Source of the DNA: Thermotogota bacterium ADurb.Bin062 | GTDB lineage: Bacteria > Thermotogota > Thermotogae > MWEM01 | Assembly: GCA_002071085.1 (NCBI GenBank) | Contig: MWEM01000003.1 | Span: forward strand, 1-64,000 | DNA length: 64,000 nt | Direction: 5' to 3' | Part shown: in pieces, positions 18,801 to 26,263 of the stretch | Numbering within the stretch: the first letter of the stretch is position 1 | Layout of the letters: every line of letters begins with the position of its first letter | Position numbers and translations under genes: made by a program | The notes under the pieces: model-generated | The model's database searches: none | Seen by the model: the letters and a program-made list of their open reading frames with translations, nothing else | What the model was told of the DNA's origin: nothing

Positions 18801-20924
18801 GTGACGATGGCGAACGTTCCGCCCACACCGGCGAACTACGACCAACGGGCGGGCAGAGCGGGTAGGCGTCACCGAATCGCCGTCGTGATGGCCTATTGCG
18901 GAAGAAGCGCCCACGACTTGTACTATTACGACAATCCTCAAGAGATGATCCGCGGGGAAATACGCGCGCCCACGTTCAGCCTGCGCAACTTGCCGCTCGT
19001 ACAGAAGCATCTGCATTCGTTGTGGACGACCGCGCTCCAACAGTGTCTGAAGGAAGAAGACCGGCCGCTCTTCGAATCCTACCTCCCGGACCATATCGGC
19101 AAGTATTTCACCGGGATCGACTGGTTGAGCCCGGACCAACCCGACCCATCCGATGCCACGGAAGAGGGAGCCCTAGCCCTAAAGACGCTCCTGGAACGCT
19201 ACCGCCCGGAGCTTTCCAGAACGCTGAAACGGTTTTTGGCCCAATTCAGCGAAGCGGACTACCGCGGCCTGACCTCGGGCATATCCGATCCGGAGGCGTT
19301 TTTCTTCCGCGAGATGCCGCTGGAGCTGGCGCGCATCGTTAACCATCTGAGAACGAAGTACCTTTCTTTGAGGCAAGAACGTCGCAAGATCTTCAGAGAA
19401 GCAGATCGGCATACGGAGTATTCGAAAATCTCAACAATCCTACGGGCGCTCCAGGAGCAAACGTTGAGCTCTGACTCCGCCGATTTCTATACCTTATCGG
19501 TGCTATCGAACTACGGATTCTTCCCGGGCTACGCGCTTCAAAAGGGCGGCGCCGAAATGATCAATCTCGAGCAGCAGGATATCATAGAGATCGAACGCCC
19601 GTATGCGCTCGCGCTGCGAGAGTTCGCGCCGCACTCTTCCGTATATGCGCTCGGGAGGCGTTTTGCCCCTCAAAAATACTATCTGGATTCCACGAAAAGC
19701 CACGAAGGGCAGTATGAACGGTTCTTGGTGGGAGAACACAGCCTGTCACCGGTTAGGGAAGGGCCGATCGGGTACGACCGTCCCGAAGAAAAAGCGTTTC
19801 AGTCCGTTCATATCCGCAACGGACTTCTGAAACGTTCCGGGAGCATCGGTGACGATGAAAATCAACGGATCATCGCTTCTTACGACATACGCGGGATGGT
19901 GAAAGAGGAACACATAGGCGGAAAACAACGGAGTATCGGGGAACAAAAGCTGTTGTTCTGCCGAAAAGACCGGATCACGCTGGTGAACTCCGGGAGCCGA
20001 AAGCATATGTCCAAAAAAGGGTACGGCTTCCTCATCTGTCCCGAAGACGGCGCGATCTTCCTGGAAACGCCGGCGGAGGAAGAGGGATTTATCAGGCATA
20101 TGCGACACGTACACCGGAAAGTGCTTTCGAATGAAGAGGTACGGCTTCACCGGCAGCTGTTGCACGCCCACTTCGTTTCAGACTGGTTATCGTTCGGGCC
20201 CTTCGGAACTCGACAGGAAGCGCTCAACTGGATGGAAGCCTTCCGCATGGGTATGGCGTTCGCGCTCGAAAGCGGAAAAGACGCCTGGGACGGCTTCATC
20301 CGGACGAACGGGGAACTGTATGAGCCCACGTTCTTCGAGACGACGCCGGGCGGGACGGGCGTGCTGGAATTGGCCTTCGAGGTTTTCGAAACGATCACCG
20401 CCCGCGCGCTCGAACAGCTCGAAACCTGCGCCTGCCAAGCTTCCTGCTACCGGTGCCTGCGGACGTATTGGAATCAAGGCGCTCACGCCGAGCTGGACCG
20501 AAACGCCGCCATCGCCATCTTGGGCCACATACGCGACTCCGGTTACGGCGCAGTTGTCGAAATACCGCCGAAACGCAGTTACGACGACGCTTCCGTGGTT
20601 AAGGAAACCGAATCCTACGCCGAAGACCACTTCGAACGCTTGCTTTTGGAGCATCATCTGCCGCGACCGACACGTCAATACGAAGTGGTCGCTGTGGGAG
20701 TCCGAACCCGCGCCGACTTCGCCTATCCAACCGGGAAAATACTGATCTACATAGACGGCGCCGCATACCACGCCGACAGAAGAAAATTGGACAAGCGCCA
20801 GGAAGTCCTCCTCGTCCATAGCGGCTACACGGTCTTTCGCATCGAAGCCCAAGACCTGGAAGACCCCGATATCGTCGCGTACTATATGCAGGAGATCTCG
20901 AAAGCGTTGAGCAAAGGCAGATAG
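15828..20924 (+). CDS. DEAH helicase with DUF1998 and terminal nuclease-like domain
   Basis: A 1698-residue protein. Walker A is STGTGSGKT near residues 108-116, the DEVH box is near 252, and the second lobe has ATPTLELGVDIGKLDMV and QRAGRAGRR near 974-1010. Zinc-binding cysteine pairs lie near 477, 540, 554, 580 and 893. A DUF1998 region ends in ETCACQASCYRCLRTY near 1531-1546, the cysteine set shared with DISARM DrmB, Druantia DruE and MrfA. The last 80 residues (DFAYPTGKILIYIDGAAYH near 1630-1650) match the core of DUF559/Vsr-like PD-(D/E)XK nucleases. Thus functions split in DISARM between DrmA, DrmB and DrmC may be combined here. ATG with GGGAGGG six bases upstream. Confidence 0.82.
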   Translation: MAMNPILFAKHTFEGYTEFLSDLFNLRDTHFEAQLKELIRYDVIHGSRLIRGPYLSLNRPFQEGASLDTLARSLDLHPSLTGIFDFAHLFRHQEEAVRSALSGSPTLVSTGTGSGKTEAFLIPIFHYAKRHPAAQLQALLLYPMNALVNDQLMRLRRLLAGTGISFARYTGDTPETAPSSINRLSLSRRFTESERAEVESGTLFPYEERLSREEIRAKPPNILLTNYKQLEYLLVRNKDLAFFRSADLNAIVLDEVHTYTGDLGSEVACLLRRLRALVPESSALTFIGTSATVASENPGSIDAIKRFASRLFSVPPETVNVVLEAYEPIPPLPEGAICPPPLDDPISALKDALSDDADSGGSRPARDEIARLTADPIFHALQTHFRKPELITPFLNRLREFPGRSRRSDEELLAEIVLYLLKGSSLTLENQPLLRPKLHFFLKGIRELRAQFPNGKRKIILDDRDVDPYIFVWDAYNCNHCGQHYYIAEQTAIRRDSDGEAELWIPSGDEETEAGELSGPVVMTDSAEDFEESAQTVWVCVKCGTAHRSKPARCENPMCRASLLIPMRRVTPERNRFRCLACQKPLVAEDEPLELTGLRQLSSSQAVDLMVLSEHALNEAPEDHAKLLVFSDNRQEAAFLSGFINERSKRFRYRKRLFDLLPEDETISWRELVSKWVDILTDKERKEETENGKIVAKDLSKRYEWFLIEEFCSRTFLRNSLETLGLVRVDYAGIGKADSFWEDTEEETGIDRVDLQNATRIILDVMRRNTAIQSDLLLLTPHHSLIFNGIIKKPRHFYAFAYALESPGTQLSKNVKGWLGRTRKSAIQSWLSAWFPAGKVDPFLETLWEFLKRIEALKETRVHRQSGYGIPTEALVLAKTGIGTKSESAAHYRCSLCGNVIHHPPPTTVCPGWNCKGTLEATPVRENDYAVKNYTVYQKKRPIRASEHTGQVNSAQREYIEKEFKNPDGAFNCIVATPTLELGVDIGKLDMVTMANVPPTPANYDQRAGRAGRRHRIAVVMAYCGRSAHDLYYYDNPQEMIRGEIRAPTFSLRNLPLVQKHLHSLWTTALQQCLKEEDRPLFESYLPDHIGKYFTGIDWLSPDQPDPSDATEEGALALKTLLERYRPELSRTLKRFLAQFSEADYRGLTSGISDPEAFFFREMPLELARIVNHLRTKYLSLRQERRKIFREADRHTEYSKISTILRALQEQTLSSDSADFYTLSVLSNYGFFPGYALQKGGAEMINLEQQDIIEIERPYALALREFAPHSSVYALGRRFAPQKYYLDSTKSHEGQYERFLVGEHSLSPVREGPIGYDRPEEKAFQSVHIRNGLLKRSGSIGDDENQRIIASYDIRGMVKEEHIGGKQRSIGEQKLLFCRKDRITLVNSGSRKHMSKKGYGFLICPEDGAIFLETPAEEEGFIRHMRHVHRKVLSNEEVRLHRQLLHAHFVSDWLSFGPFGTRQEALNWMEAFRMGMAFALESGKDAWDGFIRTNGELYEPTFFETTPGGTGVLELAFEVFETITARALEQLETCACQASCYRCLRTYWNQGAHAELDRNAAIAILGHIRDSGYGAVVEIPPKRSYDDASVVKETESYAEDHFERLLLEHHLPRPTRQYEVVAVGVRTRADFAYPTGKILIYIDGAAYHADRRKLDKRQEVLLVHSGYTVFRIEAQDLEDPDIVAYYMQEISKALSKGR

Positions 20925-20934
20925 CGCGGTTATC

Positions 20935-21232
20935 CCCGTACGGCTGCACCCGCCGGCTCCGCGACGGTCATCGCGGGGTAACCAACGGGCTGACTTCGGA
21001 AGCCCACGAAGTCTCGCGATACGCCCTTTGCTTTTTTTCACGATGCGCCTGTGGGGTTATCGCGGGGTAAGTGGTTTTTACGACCCCGCGATCCGTCTTT
21101 CCTCCTCCTTAAAAGCGTATCGCGCCGTCGCGAAAAGAAGGGGCGCTTACGCCGCGATGACTACGTGGGCTAAAAATTGTGCGAGCGATTTTGGTCTTGT
21201 TCCTCGATTACACCCCATAGCTTGACCCACAC
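20935..21232. repeat. Mosaic element before the AlbA_2 gene
   Basis: Two ATCGCGGGGTAA units (20970 and 21059), one CGCGCCGTCGCGAAAAGAAGG unit (21119), then GATTTTGGTCTTGTTCCTCG and ACACCCCATAGCTTGACCCACAC, which is a full right end. No left terminal end is recognisable after the helicase stop. Confidence 0.65.
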
Positions 21233-21257
21233 GCTCGGCTGCACGAAATAGGACGTA

Positions 21258-21266
21258 TGGTATAAT
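21258..21266 (+). promoter_or_regulatory. Extended -10 promoter of the AlbA_2 gene
   Basis: TGG-TATAAT, 35 bp before the ATG and 28 bp after the end of the interspersed element. No -35 consensus. Confidence 0.65.
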
Positions 21267-21301
21267 CATCTGAACCAGAGCGGAAGAGAGGTAGGAACTC
21301 G

Positions 21302-23284
21302 ATGAGCCGCGTAATCCCCATCAACCTCGAAGACCTATCGAATAGTAATGTGGTCGAACTCTTTCGGATGGAATGCAAGCGAAGCTGGGACGAGCGCACG
21401 ACCGGGTATCAGGTTATCAGGACGATAGCGGCCTTTGCCAATGATATTCAGAACCTGAACGGGGGTTATATCGTGATCGGGATGGAAGAGAGAAACGGGC
21501 GCATCGTATATCCCCCGGAGGGCATCCCTCACGAACAAATCGACCGAATACAAAAATGGATACGTGGGCATTGCAATCGAATAGACCCGCCTTATCAACC
21601 GATTTTTTCGCCCGAGGTGATCGACCGACGGCATATCCTCGTCATCTGGGTCCCCGGAAGCGATATACGCCCTCATAGGGCCCCGGAACACGAGAGGGGA
21701 CCTTTACGGTACTATGTCCGTATCGGCAGCGAAACGGTGGACGCCGAAAAGAACGGGCTGCTTGCCCAGCTCCTATCCCTAACCGCGAAAGTCCCTTTCG
21801 ACGATAGACGCGCTCAAAACGCAAAAATAAGCGACTTTCGGGAGATAAAAGTCAGGGAATTCCTTAGAGATATAAGGAGCGGCTTGTCTGAAAACGTCGA
21901 TACGAGGGATGTTTATCGCAAAATGAGGATTGCGGTACCGGTTAACGGATACGATGTCCCGAAAAACGTTGGGCTGCTCTTCTTCACCGATGATCCCGAG
22001 GTTTGGTTTTCGGGAGCCAAAACGGAAGTCGTGCAGTTTTCCGGGGGTAACGCTGGAAATGTGATAGAGGAAAAAACATTTCGGGGAGGGTTACACGAAC
22101 AGTTGAAAGCGGCGCTAAGCTTTCTACAATCGTTTTCGACGGAACAGTTTGTCAAGATCGATCATTCGATACGGACAACTGGTTGGGTCAACTACCCGAT
22201 TCCGGCGTTACGAGAGGCCCTTGTGAACGCGGTTTACCATAGAAGCTACGAAAGCGAACCGGAACCGATAAAAGTCTATTTGCACCCGGATCGTATAGAA
22301 ATAATCAGCTATCCTGGCCCTTTTCCTGGCATTCTCAAAGAAGATTTAGAACGAGGAAATCCTTTGCCGCCCTTGCCCGCGAGAAACAGAAGGATCGGCG
22401 AGTTCCTGAAAGAACTGAAACTTGCGGAAGGAAGGGGCACCGGCGTGCCGAAAATCTACAAGTCAATGGAAGAAAACGGATCCCCGAAACCGCGGTTCGA
22501 TTTCGACGAAAGCCGAACGTACTTTCGCGTGACCTTGCCCGCGCATCCGGAATACGTATCTGTATCGGCGTTACGTAGCGCAGCGTATTTAAAGGCGACG
22601 GGAAAAAACCAGGAAGCCCTGGCTCTGATTAAAAGCGCGTGGGAAAGCCATATGCATTCGGCGACGCTCGCTATGGAACTTATCGGTATGTACGCGCAGG
22701 AAGGCAAAATAGAAAACGCGCGAAAGGTACTCGACGCCTATGCGGCTCTGGGTAGTCCCGTCTTACTTCCGAAAGTCGTCAATACGATGATCGATACGTA
22801 TTATTCTGCGGGTTATCCCTCGGAAGCGAAAGACCTACTCAAGGATTTTCCACCTCTCGTTTCTAGTTCTGACGCGTTGCATACCGCGATCATCTCGCGC
22901 CGGATGGGTGAAGAAAGATACGCTCACGTGTTTTTCGAAAGAGCTGGCGACGCGATTATGTCCGATCCGCGCGCGTTACAAGAGTTTGCTCAGACGAAGA
23001 TGAAGCTGGCGTCGGACCATTACAGGAAGAAAAACGATGAGGTCGCTCAGGAAACGAATAGGCGTTTGCTGAAGGAAGCGCGCGAGTTATTGGAAAGAGT
23101 ATTACAGATGGACACGGACAGAACCCGAAAAGCGTGGGCGTGGCGGGACTTGGCAAGAGTTAAATCCTGGTTGAATGCCCCGGATAGCGAAATCGAGTCC
23201 GCTTATAAAAACGCGATCGAGCTGTTGCCGCAAGAGCAGAGGTTCAAAACGGCGCTTTCCAGCTGGCGTAATAGAAAACGGTAG
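21302..23284 (+). CDS. AlbA_2 (Schlafen-like) and GHKL-ATPase domain protein with TPR-like tail
   Basis: A 660-residue protein. Residues 15-130 form an AlbA_2/Schlafen-type domain (MECKRSW, then TIAAFANDIQNLNGGYIVIGMEE), a nucleic-acid-binding or RNase-related module. Residues about 290-400 are a HATPase_c_4 domain (REALVNAVYHRSY, DRIEIISYPGPFPG, GRGTGVPKIY). The last 230 residues are helical repeats of TPR type (EALALIKSAWESHMHSATLAMELI and following). Proteins with the first two domains are common in defence islands and as transcription regulators. The added TPR tail is unusual. It is transcribed in the same direction as the methyltransferase and DUF1998 helicase but from its own promoter. 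It could be the effector or sensor of the island; that is inference. Confidence 0.78.
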   Translation: MSRVIPINLEDLSNSNVVELFRMECKRSWDERTTGYQVIRTIAAFANDIQNLNGGYIVIGMEERNGRIVYPPEGIPHEQIDRIQKWIRGHCNRIDPPYQPIFSPEVIDRRHILVIWVPGSDIRPHRAPEHERGPLRYYVRIGSETVDAEKNGLLAQLLSLTAKVPFDDRRAQNAKISDFREIKVREFLRDIRSGLSENVDTRDVYRKMRIAVPVNGYDVPKNVGLLFFTDDPEVWFSGAKTEVVQFSGGNAGNVIEEKTFRGGLHEQLKAALSFLQSFSTEQFVKIDHSIRTTGWVNYPIPALREALVNAVYHRSYESEPEPIKVYLHPDRIEIISYPGPFPGILKEDLERGNPLPPLPARNRRIGEFLKELKLAEGRGTGVPKIYKSMEENGSPKPRFDFDESRTYFRVTLPAHPEYVSVSALRSAAYLKATGKNQEALALIKSAWESHMHSATLAMELIGMYAQEGKIENARKVLDAYAALGSPVLLPKVVNTMIDTYYSAGYPSEAKDLLKDFPPLVSSSDALHTAIISRRMGEERYAHVFFERAGDAIMSDPRALQEFAQTKMKLASDHYRKKNDEVAQETNRRLLKEARELLERVLQMDTDRTRKAWAWRDLARVKSWLNAPDSEIESAYKNAIELLPQEQRFKTALSSWRNRKR

Positions 23285-23567
23285 TCATACGGTCACGGAT
23301 TTTATCGCAATCGGCAACCCTACTTTAAAACCATAACCTTTCGGAAGTGGCATCAGTACGATCGAAACAAAGTATCACCGATAACCTCCTCGCAGGTTGT
23401 CCAAGGTAACCACATCACCTCGGATTACGCGACCGGCAATTTCACCGAATAAAGCGGAAGGATAGCCTTTAATGGCTTGAACGAGGGTATCTAAAGAGTG
23501 CGGGAGGAACGAGCTCCCCGGAATCGTGAAAACTCAAAAATCAAGCTTAAAAGGATGGAGGTTTGCG

Positions 23568-25370
23568 ATGAAAAAGTCACGAAGAGGACAGAAAGTTCTT
23601 TTTCTTATTGTTTTCGTGTTTATGCCGCTGATGGTTTTTATGTTTGGATGTGGCGGGGGGGCGGTCCCACCCATCCACAATGATGATCTGACCATCCTGG
23701 CGCAGGCAGTCCCCGCGGAAGGCGGGGATGTTCGGATCAACGGAGGGGCGTGGGGAGACAGCAAGAACGTGACGGTGACCAACGGAACGCAAGTCACCTT
23801 GGAAGCCAGAACCTCAAACGGATATACCTTCGACGGCTGGTATGACGGAAGCGTCAAAGTCAGCTCGAACACAACCTATCAGTTTATAGCAGCCGCGAAC
23901 AAAACGTACAAAGCGAACTTCTCGCAGAACGTGACTCAGTGCACGATCACGGCGCAGGCAAGCCCCGCGGAAGGCGGGGATGTTCGGATCAACGGAGGGG
24001 CGTGGGGAGACAACAAGACCGTGACGGTGAACAGCGGGACGCAGGTAACGCTGGAAGCGGCCAAAAACGAGGGGTACACATTTGCAGGATGGTATGAGGG
24101 GATGACGAAAGTAAGCGGAGCGAACCCGTATGCGTTCAACGCAAATGCCAATCGAACCCTTCGAGCTTTCTTCGTAACCAAAGCGCCTGACCCTTCCTTA
24201 CGAACTCGTGTGGAGCCTGAAGATTTGGTCTATATCGGAGCATTTCTGACGCCTGAGCCCTTACCATGGGCCCCAGATGCAGAAACCTGGGAATGGGGTG
24301 GGATGGGAATGACCTACAACCCTAACGGAGACGCTGAATCGCCCTCGGATGGTTTCCCGGGATCGATCTTTGGCGCGGGGCACGATGTTTGGAACCTGAT
24401 CTCCGAATTCGATATCCCTACCCCGGTCCTTTCGAGGAGGAAAAATATCAACGACCTGCCCTTGTCCAGATTCCTCCAGCCCTTTACCGACATACGCGGG
24501 AACCTGTTTCCCTGGGTTGAAGAGATGCCGCGGATGGACATAGAGCTATTCCCATCGGGACCTTCGCGAACACCGGGTCAACTGGTGGCGTGCTGGGGCG
24601 TGCACCTTCAGGACGAACACGAATACCCCACCCATATGGTGTTCAATTCGGACTTGAACAATCCGAACCCGCAAGGCCCCTGGTTTGTCGAGGGATTGAA
24701 TCCTTATAATGGCAACGACTATCTGTTTTCGATTCCTGAGGATTGGGCAGACGAGTACGTCCAAGGCTTACGATTTGCGACCGGACGATACCGCGATGGC
24801 GGATGGTCCGGATTCGGGCCGACTATTGCCGCGATCAATCCCTGGCGGAATGGAAACCTACCGCTCGCGAGAACGGTTTTACCCTCCGTCATATTGCTGA
24901 AGTATTCGGATTACTATGAAGGAGAACCGGATCCCTGGCACGAGATGGACGGATACGCACATTCGGACGAATGGTCTGGCGGCGTTTGGGTTCGGGCAGG
25001 GTCGAAAGAAGCGGTGGTCTTCGTCGGGACGAAAGGGATAGGGAATACCTGGTACGGAAATCCCGATGGTCCGTGTATGGATTGCGAGAATAGAGGGTGG
25101 TGGAGCGACGCGTTTGAAGGTTGGTTCCTCTTCTACGACCCTGCCGACCTGGCGAAAGTTGCCCAAGGGACACTCCAACCCTGGGAACCGCAACCCTACG
25201 CGCACCTTAATATCGACGAACACCTTTTTTATATAACATCCACCCAACAAAAATACCACGTCGGCGCTTGCTGTTACGATAGCGAAAACCATCTGCTGTA
25301 CGTTTTCGAAAGCGGCCGTGGCGAAGAAGAACGAACCCTCGTCCACGTCTGGCGCGTTCAAACGGAATAG
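23568..25370 (+). CDS. Lipoprotein with two InlB-type B repeats
   Basis: A 600-residue exported lipoprotein: basic start KKSRRGQK, hydrophobic segment, then lipobox VFMFGC. Two near-identical repeats of about 75 residues follow (residues about 45-120 and 125-200), each with GGDVRINGGAWGD, VTLEA, GYTFxGWY and a final F. These match the divergent InlB B-repeat / Flg_new_2 fold used in surface adhesins. The remaining 400 residues, rich in Trp, Gly and Pro, are not recognised; several beta-strand-like stretches could form a propeller. ATG 23568 has GGAGG upstream. No interspersed element or clear promoter precedes it. Confidence 0.75.
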   Translation: MKKSRRGQKVLFLIVFVFMPLMVFMFGCGGGAVPPIHNDDLTILAQAVPAEGGDVRINGGAWGDSKNVTVTNGTQVTLEARTSNGYTFDGWYDGSVKVSSNTTYQFIAAANKTYKANFSQNVTQCTITAQASPAEGGDVRINGGAWGDNKTVTVNSGTQVTLEAAKNEGYTFAGWYEGMTKVSGANPYAFNANANRTLRAFFVTKAPDPSLRTRVEPEDLVYIGAFLTPEPLPWAPDAETWEWGGMGMTYNPNGDAESPSDGFPGSIFGAGHDVWNLISEFDIPTPVLSRRKNINDLPLSRFLQPFTDIRGNLFPWVEEMPRMDIELFPSGPSRTPGQLVACWGVHLQDEHEYPTHMVFNSDLNNPNPQGPWFVEGLNPYNGNDYLFSIPEDWADEYVQGLRFATGRYRDGGWSGFGPTIAAINPWRNGNLPLARTVLPSVILLKYSDYYEGEPDPWHEMDGYAHSDEWSGGVWVRAGSKEAVVFVGTKGIGNTWYGNPDGPCMDCENRGWWSDAFEGWFLFYDPADLAKVAQGTLQPWEPQPYAHLNIDEHLFYITSTQQKYHVGACCYDSENHLLYVFESGRGEEERTLVHVWRVQTE

Positions 25371-25397
25371 GGGGATTTAGGTGTTTCCCCTTTTTTG
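25368..25397 (+). terminator. Intrinsic terminator after the InlB-repeat lipoprotein
   Basis: A short G-rich stem (AGGGGGA) pairs with TCCCCTT across a loop and is followed by TTTTTT. It overlaps the stop codon. Confidence 0.55.
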
Positions 25398-25589
25398 ACT
25401 CAACAAGTGCGTGGTCAATAGGAAAAATCAGGTAAGCGAAAAGCAAGAGAACCGGCCTTTGAGAAAAACGCGAAGGTCAGGGATGAGGAAAATCGGTACT
25501 CCAACTCGTATTACGTGTCGACCAGAATAGTATCGGATTTTCAATGATCTATTGAAGTCGCTACAAGCGCAAGAACAAAACTTGATTCA

Positions 25590-26148
25590 CTGCAACTGGT
25601 CATCGCGGCGTAAGCGCCACTTCATTTCGTGGGGCCGACTTCCAGTCGGCCTGCCTCTCTGGGAAGGCCCCGGGAACGCTACGAGAACGCCTTGGGAACG
25701 CCTGGGAACGCTACGAGAACGCCTTGGGAACGCCTGGGAACGCCAACTTTTAAGTTGGTATGTGTTAAAGAAAGAACAGAGTTCGCACAGAGGGTACAGA
25801 GAACACGGAGACAAGACTGAAGAAAGCTCGTAGGGCCGACTTCCAGTCAGCCTGTCTCTGGAAACGCCAACTTTTTTAGTTGGCAAGTCTTAAAAAAACA
25901 GGGTTCGCACAGAGGGCACAGAGAACACAGAGAAAAGACTGAAGAAAGCTCGTGGGGCCGACCTCCAGTCGGCTTGTCTCTCTGGGAAGGTTCTTGGAAC
26001 GCCTTGGGAACGCCAACTTTTAAGTTGGCATGTCTTGAATAGAAAGGCAGCAGAGCGTATCGCGAGACTTCGTGAGCTTCCGAAGTCAGCCCGCTGGTTA
26101 CCCCGCGATGAACCTCTTTGTTATATCACCCCATAACTTGACCCACAC
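25590..26148. repeat. Mosaic element before the first LRR gene
   Basis: Holds three copies of the CCGACTTCCAGTCGGC palindrome (25634, 25834 variant, 25957), three GCCAACTTTTAAGTTGGC-type palindromes (25741, 25866, 26014), two CACAGAGGGxACAGAGAACAC stretches and a 32-bp unit repeated in tandem (25672-25735). The right end is CACCCCATAACTTGACCCACAC. The left end is truncated. The 190 bp from 25398 to 25589 holds nothing recognisable. Confidence 0.7.
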
Positions 26149-26173
26149 CCGCTACACCCGCGCGCGGGATGAG

Positions 26174-26182
26174 TGGTATAAT
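26174..26182 (+). promoter_or_regulatory. Extended -10 promoter of the LRR-papain gene
   Basis: TGG-TATAAT, 28 bp after the element end. The region from ACCCACAC to the gene start is nearly identical to that of the LRR paralogue (29951-30074), including the GGAAGGAGGG ribosome binding site, so both genes should be regulated alike. Confidence 0.7.
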
Positions 26183-26263
26183 AAAACGATGAATCACCAT
26201 TTTAATGATAGCTATCAATGAAGTCGACAACCGTCAACCGATCTTACGGGAAGGAGGGTTAAG

